From NCBI GenBank assembly GCA_020832655.1, contig JAFIEF010000001.1, positions 87,284 through 151,283 of the forward strand: a DNA stretch of 64,000 bases, read 5' to 3'. Source of the DNA: Paracoccaceae bacterium. Its GTDB lineage: Bacteria; Pseudomonadota; Alphaproteobacteria; Rhodobacterales; Rhodobacteraceae. Positions 32,841 to 42,821 of the stretch are shown here, piece after piece (position 1 is the first letter of the stretch; every line of letters begins with the position of its first letter). Made by a program: the position numbers and the translations under genes. The notes under the pieces are model-generated. The model ran no database searches, had not been told where the DNA came from, and saw nothing but the letters and a program-made list of their open reading frames with translations.

Positions 32841-33512
32841 TCATGCGGCCCAATGTACCTGCGCCTGATCCAGGAGCGCGGCAATCGGTGCCTGATCGGG
32901 CGACAGCTTGCGCGCGCGTTCAAGGGCCGCGCGCTTTTCCGCCCCGGTTATCAACACATGCACGTGCAGGGCCGCGCGCAGCACTGGCAGGGTCAGCGTC
33001 ACGCGCGGCTCGCCTGCGGCATCAGCGCGCATGGCCATCAGCGGCGGTGCATCAGAGGCCATTGCCGCAGCAAGGTTGTCGGCGCCGGGAAACAGGCTGG
33101 CGGTGTGCATATCCGCGCCCATCCCCAGCAGCAGCACCGAGATCGGCAGATGCGGGTGCAGCCCCTCGGCCAGCGCATCCAGCGCGTCTTCGGGGCTGGG
33201 GGCGTCGGCATAGAGCGGCACCAGCGTTGCCGCGCCCGCATTTCCGGTCAGCAGGCGCTGGCGCAACAGCGCCGTGTTCGAGCGCGGGCTGTCTTCGGGC
33301 ACCCAGCGTTCGTCATTCAGCACCACCGCGATATTGGCCCAGTCCAGATCAGTGCCGCTGAGCGTGTCGAAGACCGGCCCCGGCGTGGAGCCACCGGGCA
33401 CTGACAGCGTTGCGCGGCCTTCGCTGCGCAAGGTCTGCCCCAGCTCCGAGGAGATGCGTTGCGCCACGCGCAGCATCATCATCTCCTGATCGGGGTAGTC
33501 ATGAAATTCCAT
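32841..33512 (-). CDS. pgl: 6-phosphogluconolactonase
   Basis: LSVPGGSTPGPVFDTLSGTDLDWANIAVVLNDERWVPEDSPRSNTALLRQRLL; LLGMGADMHTASLFPG. Confidence 0.96.
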   Translation of the reverse strand: MEFHDYPDQEMMMLRVAQRISSELGQTLRSEGRATLSVPGGSTPGPVFDTLSGTDLDWANIAVVLNDERWVPEDSPRSNTALLRQRLLTGNAGAATLVPLYADAPSPEDALDALAEGLHPHLPISVLLLGMGADMHTASLFPGADNLAAAMASDAPPLMAMRADAAGEPRVTLTLPVLRAALHVHVLITGAEKRAALERARKLSPDQAPIAALLDQAQVHWAA

Positions 33513-34957
33513 CAGCGCACCTCTCTCCAGCGTCTGCCATCCTTGTGCAACAGCATAAGCGCCCCTTCCGGCCCGGTCGAGCCGGGTTCATAGGGTTCAG
33601 GCGTATCCCCGCGCGCCTGCCAGACCGCAATCACCGGATCGACCCAGGCCCAGGCAGCCTCGACCTCGTCGCCGCGCATGAACAGGGTCTGGTTACCGCG
33701 GATCACATCCATGATCAGCCGCTCATAGGCGTCGGGGATGTCCAGATCATCGCCCAGCGCTTCGGCAAAGCTCATGTCAAGCGCGACATCCTTCAGCCGC
33801 ATCCCGCCGGGGCCGGGTTCCTTGATCATGACGCGCAGATCCATGCCTTCATCCGGTTGCAGGCGGATTACCAGCACATTCTCGCGCCACGGATTTTCCG
33901 CGCCAAAGATCGAATGCGGGGGTTCCTTGAAGATGACCGCGATTTCAGAGACGCGCGATTTCAGCCGCTTGCCGGTGCGCAGATAGAAGGGCGTGCCCTT
34001 CCAGCGCCAGTTCGATACATGCAGCTTCAGCGCCACGAAGCTTTCGGTGCGGCTGTCGGGATTGCCGCTTTCGGCCAGATAATCATCTCCATCGGTCCCG
34101 CGATACTGCCCGCGCACCACATCTGCCGCGCTGACAGGGTCAAGCGCGCGGATCACTTTCAGCTTTTCATCGCGCATCGCGTCGGGGTCGAAATGATGCG
34201 GCGGCTCCATCGCGATCAGGCAAAGAAGCTGCATCAGATGGTTTTGCACCATGTCGCGCATGGCGCCGGAATGGTCATAATATTCGCCCCGCCCCTCGAC
34301 CCCGACCGTTTCTGCCACCGTGATCTGCACATGATCGACATATTGCGCATTCCATAGCGGTTCGAACAATATGTTGGCAAAGCGCACCGCCATCAGGTTC
34401 TGGACCGTTTCCTTGCCCAGATAATGGTCGATGCGATAGATCTGATCCTCGTGGAAATAGGCCGCCAGCGTGGCATTGAGCGCACGCGCAGAGGCCAGAT
34501 CATGCCCAAAGGGTTTTTCCACCACGATACGTGATTGCCGATGCGCAATGGCATGGTCATGCAGCCGCTGCGCCAGATCGCCAAACAGGGCGGGCGCGAC
34601 CGAGAAATAGAAGGCGCGCACCTTGTCGGTGCGCATCCTGGCGGCCAGTTCCTGCCAGCCATCGGTGCCGCGCGCATCGATCGGCACATAATCGAGCATC
34701 GCCAGAAACCCGGCAACCTTGTCGCTGTCCAGCTCTTTGGCAGGCAGATATTTCTGCAACGCCGATTTTGTGGTGCTCAGAAACTCGTCCAGGGTCACGT
34801 CGCTGCGCGCCGCGCCGATAATGGTCGATCCTTCGGGGATCTGGCCTTCTTTCCAGCGCCGATACAGCCCCGGCAGGATCTTGCGCTGCGCCAGATCACC
34901 TGTCGCACCGAAAATGACAAGATCGAACAGATCGACCGGAATGACGCGTGCGACCAT
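33512..34957 (-). CDS. zwf: Glucose-6-phosphate 1-dehydrogenase
   Basis: LVIFGATGDLAQRKILPGLYRRW; VVEKPFGHDLASA; YRIDHYLGKETVQNLMAVRFAN. Confidence 0.97.
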   Translation of the reverse strand: MVARVIPVDLFDLVIFGATGDLAQRKILPGLYRRWKEGQIPEGSTIIGAARSDVTLDEFLSTTKSALQKYLPAKELDSDKVAGFLAMLDYVPIDARGTDGWQELAARMRTDKVRAFYFSVAPALFGDLAQRLHDHAIAHRQSRIVVEKPFGHDLASARALNATLAAYFHEDQIYRIDHYLGKETVQNLMAVRFANILFEPLWNAQYVDHVQITVAETVGVEGRGEYYDHSGAMRDMVQNHLMQLLCLIAMEPPHHFDPDAMRDEKLKVIRALDPVSAADVVRGQYRGTDGDDYLAESGNPDSRTESFVALKLHVSNWRWKGTPFYLRTGKRLKSRVSEIAVIFKEPPHSIFGAENPWRENVLVIRLQPDEGMDLRVMIKEPGPGGMRLKDVALDMSFAEALGDDLDIPDAYERLIMDVIRGNQTLFMRGDEVEAAWAWVDPVIAVWQARGDTPEPYEPGSTGPEGALMLLHKDGRRWREVR

Positions 34958-35080
34958 GATACCCTCCTGACAGCAATCCGCATGGCGCAATGCCAGCCCG
35001 ACCTTGTGGGCCTGACGTTAGCGCTATCAGCGGTGATCTAACGCAGTGACGCGGCGCTGTCCAGCATGCAGCGCAATCTT

Positions 35081-35665
35081 TCAGGCTTCAAGCTCGGTAT
35101 CCCAATACAGGTAATCCAGCCAGCTTTCATGCAGGTGATGGGGCGGGAAACGGCGACCCAGATTGCGCAATTTCTCGGCATCGGGGCGGAAAGGTTGCTG
35201 GCGCAGCTTCATTCCCGCCTCGCGCAGCGTCTTGGAGCCTTTCTTCAGATTGCATGGCGCACAGGCCGCGACAACATTTTCCCAGCTTGTGATCCCGCCC
35301 AGCTTGCGCGGCAGCACATGGTCAAAGGTCAGATCCTGGTGTGATCCGCAATACTGGCAGCAAAATTCATCGCGCAGGAACAGGTTGAAGCGGGTGAAGG
35401 CCACGCGCTTGCGTGGTTTGACGTAATCGCGCAGCACCACCACTGAAGGCACGCGGATCTCCATGTGCTGGCTGCGCACGACCTGTTCATATTCGGCCAG
35501 TATGTCAACGCGGTCCAGAAACACCGCCTTGACTGCATCCTGCCAAGCCCACAGCGACAGCGGGTAGTAGGACAGCGGGCGATAATCGGCATTCAGGACC
35601 AGCGCTGGCATCTGCCGCAGCGGAACCTTGTCGCGCACGAATTCAGTTCTGAAATCACCATCCAT
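35081..35665 (-). CDS. HNH endonuclease
   Basis: CCQYCGSHQDLTFDHVLPRKLGGITSWENVVAACAPCNLKKG. Confidence 0.9.
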   Translation of the reverse strand: MDGDFRTEFVRDKVPLRQMPALVLNADYRPLSYYPLSLWAWQDAVKAVFLDRVDILAEYEQVVRSQHMEIRVPSVVVLRDYVKPRKRVAFTRFNLFLRDEFCCQYCGSHQDLTFDHVLPRKLGGITSWENVVAACAPCNLKKGSKTLREAGMKLRQQPFRPDAEKLRNLGRRFPPHHLHESWLDYLYWDTELEA

Positions 35666-35965
35666 CAGCGCAGCCTTTCACACGGGCAGCCGACCGGGAG
35701 CGCGCGCGCCCCGCAGGGCTGAGGTCATCGCCATGTTTCGGTGACGACACGCCAAGACTATATATTGCGTTTGAAATCTGGCAAGCCCCAATGGCGCACC
35801 AGATATCGCAGTGTTTTCATAGGCAGCATTTGTAACATCTGCGCGACATGCAATTGCACAGAATCTGTCCTTGTGCCCGTCTTTGCAGCGGCAAGATGGG
35901 GCAGGGGCTGGTCAGACGTGGAGTTTGCGCCTAGCTGATGGGGCAGAACCGGCGGGGCGTTTGCG

Positions 35966-37396
35966 ATGACACTACCCTTCGAGCACAGCTATGCGCAGCA
36001 ATTGCAGGGGCTTTACGTGCCCTGGCAGGGGCAGGAATGGCCTGATCCGCAACTTGTGGCGCTGAACACCAGGCTTGCGCAGGCTTTGGGGCTTGACCCG
36101 GACGCGCTGGATGCCGCGCTGCTGTCAGGCCACAGCCTGCCCGACACGGCGCGGCCGCTGGCGATGGCTTATGCCGGCCACCAGTTTGGCGGTTTTTCCC
36201 CGCAGCTTGGCGATGGCCGCGCGATACTGCTGGGCGAGATCGTGGCCCCTGATGGTGCGCGCCATGACATCCATCTGAAAGGGTCGGGCCGCACGCCCTT
36301 TGCGCGCGGGGGTGACGGGCGCGCGGTGCTGGGGCCGGTTCTGCGTGAATATCTGGTGTCAGAGGCGATGGCGGCGCTGGGTGTGCCCACCACCCGCGCG
36401 CTGGCTGCCTGCACCACTGGCGACAAGGTGCTGCGCCAGAACGGGTTGGAGCCGGGCGCCGTGCTGGCGCGGGTCGCGTCCAGCCATATCCGCATCGGCA
36501 GCTTCCAGTTCTTTGCCGCGCGGGGCGAGCAGCGCAGGTTGCAGATGCTGCTGGATTATACCATTGCCCGCCATGACCCGGATCTGACCGATACGCCCGA
36601 CCGCGCGCTTCAGCTTCTGGCGCGGGTGGGCGCGCGGCAGGCGCGCACTGTCGCGCAATGGATGGGGCTGGGCTTCGTGCATGGGGTGATGAACACCGAC
36701 AACACCGCGATTTCGGGCGAGACCATCGATTACGGCCCCTGCGCCTTCATGGACCGCTATGATCCGGCGACCTGCTTCAGTTCGGTCGACCAGATGGGGC
36801 GTTATGCCTATGGCAACCAGCCTGCGGTGTTGTTCTGGAACCTTGCGCGCCTGGCCGAGGCGCTGCTGCCCTTGATCGATGCCGATGAAGACCGCGCCAT
36901 TTCGCGCGCGACAGAGGTGATCGAGGAGGGGCAGCGCCAGTATCGCACTGCCTGGCTGGACGAATTTGCGCGCAAGCTGGGGCTGGACAAGCCCGATGCC
37001 GCGCTGATCGAAGGGATGCACCAGCTCTGGGTCGGGCAGGGCGTCGATTTCACGCTGTTCTTTCGCGCGCTTCCCGATGCGCTGCACGGCAATGACGCGC
37101 CGCTGCGCGCGCTGTTTGATGATGACAGCGGCCTGGGTGACTGGCTGGCGCAGTATCGCCACGCTGCGGGTGCGCAGACGCCAGACAGGGTGGCACAGGC
37201 CAACCCGATCTATATTCCGCGCAACCATCTGGTCGAGCAAGCCTTGCATGACGCCAGTTTCAGGAATGATTTCAGTACATTCCATCGCATTCTTGAACTT
37301 GTACAAGAACCTTTCAAACCGGTTTCGGGGGCTGAAGAACATGCCCGACCCGCCCCGCGCGAAGCCCCCGCAATTGTGACCTATTGCGGCACCTGA
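35966..37396 (+). CDS. selO: Protein adenylyltransferase SelO/YdiU family
   Basis: AYAGHQFGGFSPQLGDGRAILLGEI; DIHLKGSGRTPFARGGDGRAVLGPVLREYLVSEAM; GVMNTDNTAISGETIDYGPCAFMD. Confidence 0.95.
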   Translation: MTLPFEHSYAQQLQGLYVPWQGQEWPDPQLVALNTRLAQALGLDPDALDAALLSGHSLPDTARPLAMAYAGHQFGGFSPQLGDGRAILLGEIVAPDGARHDIHLKGSGRTPFARGGDGRAVLGPVLREYLVSEAMAALGVPTTRALAACTTGDKVLRQNGLEPGAVLARVASSHIRIGSFQFFAARGEQRRLQMLLDYTIARHDPDLTDTPDRALQLLARVGARQARTVAQWMGLGFVHGVMNTDNTAISGETIDYGPCAFMDRYDPATCFSSVDQMGRYAYGNQPAVLFWNLARLAEALLPLIDADEDRAISRATEVIEEGQRQYRTAWLDEFARKLGLDKPDAALIEGMHQLWVGQGVDFTLFFRALPDALHGNDAPLRALFDDDSGLGDWLAQYRHAAGAQTPDRVAQANPIYIPRNHLVEQALHDASFRNDFSTFHRILELVQEPFKPVSGAEEHARPAPREAPAIVTYCGT

Positions 37397-37450
37397 TATC
37401 GCGCGTCGGGCCAAGGCCGTCGGCTTGATCCGCGCCAAATGGTCACAGAC

Positions 37451-37873
37451 TCAGCCCTGCGGCAACCCGCCCATCTGGCAGATCAGCGCCCATTCTTGCG
37501 GCCCCACAGGCTGCACCGACAGGCGCGACTGGCGCAAAAGCGCCATTTCCGCCAGCGCCGGGGTGGCCTTGATCTGTTGCAGGCTGACCGGCTGCGGTAG
37601 CGCCTGCACGGCGCGGATATCGACGCATTCCCAGCGCGGGTCATCACTGGTGCTGTCGGGATGCGCTTCTGCGATGATTTCGCAGATGCCCACTACCGCC
37701 TTGTCGCTCTGGCTGTGATACAGGAAAGCGCGGTCGCCCAGGCGCATCTCGCGCATGAAATTGCGCGCCTGATAATTGCGCACGCCGTCCCATTCCTCGC
37801 CCGCATCGCCCTTGGCCACCAGATCATCCCAGCCAAACACTTCGGGTTCGGATTTCATCAGCCAGTAGCGCAT
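37451..37873 (-). CDS. EVE domain-containing protein
   Basis: MRYWLMKSEPEVFGWDDLVAKGDAGEEWDGVRNYQARNFMREMRLGDRAFLYHS. Confidence 0.9.
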   Translation of the reverse strand: MRYWLMKSEPEVFGWDDLVAKGDAGEEWDGVRNYQARNFMREMRLGDRAFLYHSQSDKAVVGICEIIAEAHPDSTSDDPRWECVDIRAVQALPQPVSLQQIKATPALAEMALLRQSRLSVQPVGPQEWALICQMGGLPQG

Positions 37874-38148
37874 CAGCCGATAACCTTCTTCCATTCCTGT
37901 ATGCGCACGCTTTCAAACAGCCCGGCCTGGGCATAGGGGTCATGCGCGCCCCATTGCTTGGCTGCGTTCATCTCCGCCACATCCAGCACGATCAGCGAGC
38001 CTGCCATTTCGCCTGCCTCATCCAGCAATGGCCCCGCCAGATGCACGCAGCCGGTTTGCGCGATATAGGCCAGATGGGCCTCGCGATTGGCCTTGCGGAT
38101 CTCCAGCGCGCCCGATTTGTCGGTGCACAGCATCATGTAAAGGGGCAT
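37873..38148 (-). CDS. YCII-related domain protein
   Basis: MPLYMMLCTDKSGALEIRKANREAHLAYIAQTG..HDPYAQAGLFESVRIQEWKKVIG. Confidence 0.88.
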   Translation of the reverse strand: MPLYMMLCTDKSGALEIRKANREAHLAYIAQTGCVHLAGPLLDEAGEMAGSLIVLDVAEMNAAKQWGAHDPYAQAGLFESVRIQEWKKVIG

Positions 38149-38175
38149 GTCCCGGTCCTTTCTCTCGTGGTCAGC

Positions 38176-39129
38176 CTATTCATCGGTCAGCGGGCGGCTC
38201 AGCAGCGCCTCGCGGGCCTCTGTCAGGGTGATCTGTCCTTCAACCAGCGCGGCCACCATCGCGGTGATCGGCATTTCCAGCCCTTGCGCGCGTGCCAGTC
38301 GCGCCACGGCGCGGGCTGTGGCTGCGCCTTCGACCGTGGTGGCGGTGTCGAAATCGCGCCCCGCGCCAAGCGCCAGCCCGAAGCGGAAATTGCGCGATTT
38401 TTCCGACCCGCAGGTCAGGATCAGATCGCCCAGGCCCGACAGCCCGCCCAGTGTTTCGGGCTGCGCGCCAAGATGCACCGCCAGACGCTGCATTTCGGCA
38501 TAGCCGCGCGCCATCAGCGCCGCGCGCGCCGATTCGCCCAGACCCGCGCCGATCACCACCCCGGCGGCAATGGCGATGACATTCTTGAGCGCGCCGCCCA
38601 GCTCTGCGCCGACAAGATCGGCATTGCGGTAAAGCCGCAGATCAGGGGTGGACAGACGGTTTTGTAGCGCCGTGCCCAGCGCGGCGTCGCGGCAGGCCAG
38701 CGTCAGCGCAGTGGGCAGGTGGCGGGCGATATCCTCGGCAAAGCTGGGGCCGGTCAGCAGGGCTGCGCGCGCATCGGGCAGAACCGTTTCGATCACGCCC
38801 ACAGGCCCGCGCAACAGTTCCAGATCAACCCCTTTGGAGCAGGCCACCAGAATGCGCCCGCCAAACCGGGCGCGATGGTCTTGCAGAAACTGGCGTATCG
38901 CCTGCATCGGCATCGCCAGCAACACGATCTCGGCGCGGATCTGCGCCAGATCCGCAGTCACCTTCACCCCTGCGGGCAGGGGCACCCCGGCCAGACGCTG
39001 GCGGTTCTCGCGCGCCTCGGCCATCGCTTTGGCATGACCTGCATCGCGCGCCCAGAGCGTGGCCTCGCCCAGCGCGCAGGCCAGCGCCGTGCCAAAGGCT
39101 CCCGCGCCCAGAATCGCAACACCGCTCAT
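38176..39129 (-). CDS. gpsA: Glycerol-3-phosphate dehydrogenase [NAD(P)+]
   Basis: [62 protein letters not shown]. Confidence 0.96.
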   Translation of the reverse strand: MSGVAILGAGAFGTALACALGEATLWARDAGHAKAMAEARENRQRLAGVPLPAGVKVTADLAQIRAEIVLLAMPMQAIRQFLQDHRARFGGRILVACSKGVDLELLRGPVGVIETVLPDARAALLTGPSFAEDIARHLPTALTLACRDAALGTALQNRLSTPDLRLYRNADLVGAELGGALKNVIAIAAGVVIGAGLGESARAALMARGYAEMQRLAVHLGAQPETLGGLSGLGDLILTCGSEKSRNFRFGLALGAGRDFDTATTVEGAATARAVARLARAQGLEMPITAMVAALVEGQITLTEAREALLSRPLTDE

Positions 39130-40232
39130 GCCTTGGCCCCTTTCTTGCCCGATCCAAGCATGGGGGCGGCAGTGCTGTCCAGTGGCCAGCGCGGGCGCGC
39201 GGCAAGGCGCATGTCATCGCGGTGCCCGGCGCGCAGCAATTCGGCACCGGCGAAAGCGATCATCGCGCCGTTATCGGTGCACAAGCTCAGGGGCGGGGCA
39301 AGGAAACGCAGCCCCTTTTCCTGCGCCAGCGCTTGCAGGCTGGCGCGCAATTCAGCATTCGCGGCCACCCCGCCCGCAACGGCAAAGACCGGTGCGGGCG
39401 GGTCCAGCGCCAGATAGGCGTCAATCGCGCGGCGGGATTTGGCGCTCAGCAATTCGGCCACCGCGCGCTGGAACGCGGCGCACAGATCGGCGCGATCACG
39501 CGCGCGCAGCCCGCCATGTTCGGCCACCAATTGGTCGCGACAGCGCAGCACAGCGGTTTTCAGCCCCGAAAAGGACAGGTTGCAATCGGGCCTGTCCAGC
39601 AGCGGGCGGGGCAGGGGGAAGCGGTCAGCATCGCCGGTCTGCGCCTCTGCCTGCACCGCCGGTCCACCGGGTTGCGAAAGCCCCAGAAGCTTGGCGGTCT
39701 TGTCAAATGCCTCGCCCGGCGCGTCGTCGATGGTGCCGCCAAGGCGGGTGAAGTCATCGGCGCCGCGCGCGATCAGGAACTGGCAATGCCCGCCAGAAAC
39801 CAGCAGCATCAGATAGGGAAACGCCACATCATCGGTCAGGCGCGGGGTCAGCGCGTGGCCTGCCAGATGGTTGACGCCGATCAAGGGCAGACCAGTGGCC
39901 GCCGCCAGCCCCTTGGCCAGCATCACCCCCGACAGCACGCCGCCAATCAGCCCCGGCCCTGCGGTGAAGGCAATCGCATCCAGCGCATGCAGGGGCAGCC
40001 CGGCCTGCGCCAGCGCGGCCTCGACCGCAAGATCAAGCTTCTCGGCATGCGCGCGCGCGGCCAGTTCGGGCACCACCCCGCCAAAAGCCGCGTGCAATTC
40101 GCACTGCCCCAGAACGACATTGGACAGGATCTCGGGTCGCGCAGGCGGGGCATGGCGGATCACGGCTGCGGCGGTGTCATCGCAGCTGCTTTCAATGCCC
40201 AGAATGGTCAGCGCGGTATCAGGGGTGATCAT
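39126..40232 (-). CDS. tsaD: tRNA N6-adenosine threonylcarbamoyltransferase
   Basis: Start [61 protein letters not shown]. Confidence 0.96.
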   Translation of the reverse strand: MITPDTALTILGIESSCDDTAAAVIRHAPPARPEILSNVVLGQCELHAAFGGVVPELAARAHAEKLDLAVEAALAQAGLPLHALDAIAFTAGPGLIGGVLSGVMLAKGLAAATGLPLIGVNHLAGHALTPRLTDDVAFPYLMLLVSGGHCQFLIARGADDFTRLGGTIDDAPGEAFDKTAKLLGLSQPGGPAVQAEAQTGDADRFPLPRPLLDRPDCNLSFSGLKTAVLRCRDQLVAEHGGLRARDRADLCAAFQRAVAELLSAKSRRAIDAYLALDPPAPVFAVAGGVAANAELRASLQALAQEKGLRFLAPPLSLCTDNGAMIAFAGAELLRAGHRDDMRLAARPRWPLDSTAAPMLGSGKKGAKA

Positions 40233-40326
40233 CTTGCCGGTTGCCCTTGTCAGAACCTTCCAGCTACCATCTGGCCCAGGCGCGCACAATCCCGCAGCGT
40301 GCGCGACACCAGACAGGCAGGGTGGC

Positions 40327-41067
40327 ATGGTCGCGACATTATTGCTGAGCAGACCGCAAGAAAGTTCCGAGCGTTTTGCCCGCGAGATGCGCGCGCTTGG
40401 CTGGGCGGGGCCGGTCATGATCGCGCCGCTGCAACGTATCGTGCTGCACCTGCCTGTGCGGCAAGATGTCGCTGGGGCGGAAAGTCTGATCTTCACATCG
40501 CAGCACGCGGTCGCGGCCTGGCAGGCGGCGGGGCTGGACTGTGACCTGCCGGTCTGCTGTGTCGGGCCGCGCAGCGCCGAGGCCGCGCGCGAGGCGGGCT
40601 TTGGCAATATCCGGCAGGCACCGGGCGGGGATGCGGTGTCGCTGCTGGCGATGATCAGCGCTGATCCCCCGCCCGCGCCAATGCTGCATCTGCGCGGGCA
40701 GCATGTCGCCATGCCGCTGGCGGAAAAGCTGGCAGAGCGCGGGATAGAAGCGCGCGAGCTTGTGGTCTATCGGCAGGAGGTTCTGCCGCTGCAAGCGGCC
40801 GCGTGCGAATTGCTGTCGCGCCCCGGCGATGTTGTGGTGCCGCTGTTTTCTCCGCGTTCGGCGCGGCTTTTCGCGCAGGCGTTCGGCCCGCTGCCGCAGT
40901 TGGCCGCGCGGCTGCATGTCGTGGCAATTTCACCGGCCTGTCTGCAAGGGGCGATTGCGAATTTTGCGCCCCGGCCCCGCATCGCCCGCACACCGGATGC
41001 GCAAGGCGTCGCGGACGAACTTGTTGCATTGCAGCGTGAACTTGTGGAGCGCGGAAAGCCGCGATAA
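40327..41067 (+). CDS. hemD: Uroporphyrinogen-III synthase
   Basis: [70 protein letters not shown]. Confidence 0.85.
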   Translation: MVATLLLSRPQESSERFAREMRALGWAGPVMIAPLQRIVLHLPVRQDVAGAESLIFTSQHAVAAWQAAGLDCDLPVCCVGPRSAEAAREAGFGNIRQAPGGDAVSLLAMISADPPPAPMLHLRGQHVAMPLAEKLAERGIEARELVVYRQEVLPLQAAACELLSRPGDVVVPLFSPRSARLFAQAFGPLPQLAARLHVVAISPACLQGAIANFAPRPRIARTPDAQGVADELVALQRELVERGKPR

Positions 41068-41116
41068 GGTGCTGTGAACAGTGCGGCTGCACGCAGCTAT
41101 CAGATTTCAAGAGGGG

Positions 41117-42811
41117 TTGGTTTTGGCGCGCAAGACGACAGGCAGGGGAAAAGGTGCGGCTGCGGCTGACGATACGGCGCAATCGGGGTCGGAAAGCCCC
41201 AGGACAGGTGCCGCTGGCAAGGCCACCACATCTTCAGAGAGCAGCAAGGCCGCGCCAAAGACAACGGCTGCGGCACGCAAGACCACCGGCAAGGCGGGCA
41301 CCGCTGGCAAGGATAGCGCGCCACAGACCCCTGACGCAGCCAGCCCCGCCACCGCTAGCGCCGCGCCCAAGGGGGGGCGGGGCGCCCCGGCCACCGGAAG
41401 CGCGCCACCCAAGGGCCAGATCAGCCCCCCCGCAGCGAAGCCAGCCGTTGCTGCGACAGCCAGCCCCGCCACTGCAAGATCCGCCGATGAAACCACTGGC
41501 GCACCATCGAAGGCAGCACCGGCTGCGCCCATAGCTGGCAAGGATGCTCAGACGCCCGACAGCAAGGGTAAACCCGCAGCCCTGACAGGCACGGCGCAAG
41601 ACAGCGCCAGGGACAAGCCCGACGCGCCTGCGCCGAAACCCGCAGCCGCGACCAACGCTGCCACCACCACCAGCAAACCCGCATCTGACGACACGGCCGC
41701 GGCACCCGCAAAACCGGACAGGCCAGCGGGCAGCAACAAAGACACCGCCCCCCCTTCGGCCGAGGCGACGGCCCGCCCGGAACCGCCATCCACGCAGGAC
41801 GCGCCATCGCGCGCTGGGTCGCCCGTTGCGCCGCCCCCGGCCACAGCCGATCCGGCACCGCGCAGCCCGTTTATTCCCCTGCTGCTGGGGGGTGTTCTGG
41901 CCGGTGGTCTTGGCTTTGGCGCGCATTACCTGATTTCCGAGCCGCCCGCCGACAGCGTCGAAATCGCCGCGCTGCAATCCGAACTGGCCGCGCTGCGCGC
42001 CGATATGGAACAGGCCATATCAGAACAACCCGCTTTCGACCCGGCCCCGCTGCAAGCGCAGATCGATGATCTGCGCAGCGATATGCTGCAACAGCTTGCG
42101 GAACTGGCGGGACAGGTTCCCGATGCCGCCCCCGGTGCCGAGGTGATTGCTGATCTCGATGCGCTGGCACATGGGCTGGAGGCCGTGCAACAGCAGATGG
42201 CCGCGCTGGAGCAAGACGGCGAAAGCCGCGCGACAGCGATGGCGGCACTTCAGGCCGAAATGGCCGATCTGCGTGACCTGGCCACCCGACGGGTGGCAGA
42301 GGCGGAAGCGGCGGTGGATCAGGCGCTTGCAATGGCCGCGCTGGACAGCCTGCGCGCAGCGCTGACCACGGGGGCCGCGTTTTCTGACCCTGTGGCGCAG
42401 CTTGCGCGTTCGGGGGTAGAGGTGCCGGATTTGCTGGCAGGGCGCGCCGAGAGCGGCATTCCCACCGAAGATCAACTGCTGGCGGGGTTTGCCGCCGCAT
42501 CACGCGCAGCCCTGCGTCAGAGTCTGACTCAGGCACCGGCAGAATCGACAGTTGACCGGCTGACAAATTTCCTGCGCGCGCAGACTGGCGCACGCTCGAT
42601 CGTGGCGCGGGACGGGGATGACCCGGATGCGATCCTGTCGCGCGCCGGGGCCGCGCTGGAACGTGGCGCGCTGTCCGATGCGCTGGGCGAACTTGACGAC
42701 CTGCCCGAAGACGCGCGCGCGGCCATGTCGGACTGGCTGGGCGGGGCACAGGCGCGTGCGCAGGCGGCGGATGCTGTTGCCGCGCTCGCCCGGACGATCA
42801 CGAAGGAATAG
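41117..42811 (+). CDS. Mitofilin/Mic60-like membrane protein with long disordered N-terminus (exact start uncertain, TTG candidates)
   Basis: Ala/Pro/Thr/Lys-rich N-terminus, single TM (FIPLLLGGVLAGGLGFGAHYLI), coiled coil, C-terminal domain; between hemD and hemY-like gene. Confidence 0.78.
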   Translation: MVLARKTTGRGKGAAAADDTAQSGSESPRTGAAGKATTSSESSKAAPKTTAAARKTTGKAGTAGKDSAPQTPDAASPATASAAPKGGRGAPATGSAPPKGQISPPAAKPAVAATASPATARSADETTGAPSKAAPAAPIAGKDAQTPDSKGKPAALTGTAQDSARDKPDAPAPKPAAATNAATTTSKPASDDTAAAPAKPDRPAGSNKDTAPPSAEATARPEPPSTQDAPSRAGSPVAPPPATADPAPRSPFIPLLLGGVLAGGLGFGAHYLISEPPADSVEIAALQSELAALRADMEQAISEQPAFDPAPLQAQIDDLRSDMLQQLAELAGQVPDAAPGAEVIADLDALAHGLEAVQQQMAALEQDGESRATAMAALQAEMADLRDLATRRVAEAEAAVDQALAMAALDSLRAALTTGAAFSDPVAQLARSGVEVPDLLAGRAESGIPTEDQLLAGFAAASRAALRQSLTQAPAESTVDRLTNFLRAQTGARSIVARDGDDPDAILSRAGAALERGALSDALGELDDLPEDARAAMSDWLGGAQARAQAADAVAALARTITKE

Positions 42812-42821
42812 GGATTTAACG

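Noticed and set aside
31535-33361. 608-aa + strand ORF opposite pgi/pgl
   Set aside because: Antisense to two well-supported enzymes; no recognisable domain, low-complexity Arg/Gln/His composition.
39871-40326. N-terminal 152-codon extension of the hemD ORF
   Set aside because: Antisense to tsaD; the true start is the ATG at 40327 where HemD-like sequence begins.
41234-41977. Gly/Arg-rich antisense ORF opposite the mitofilin-like gene
   Set aside because: Antisense to the Ala/Pro-rich linker; artefact of codon composition.
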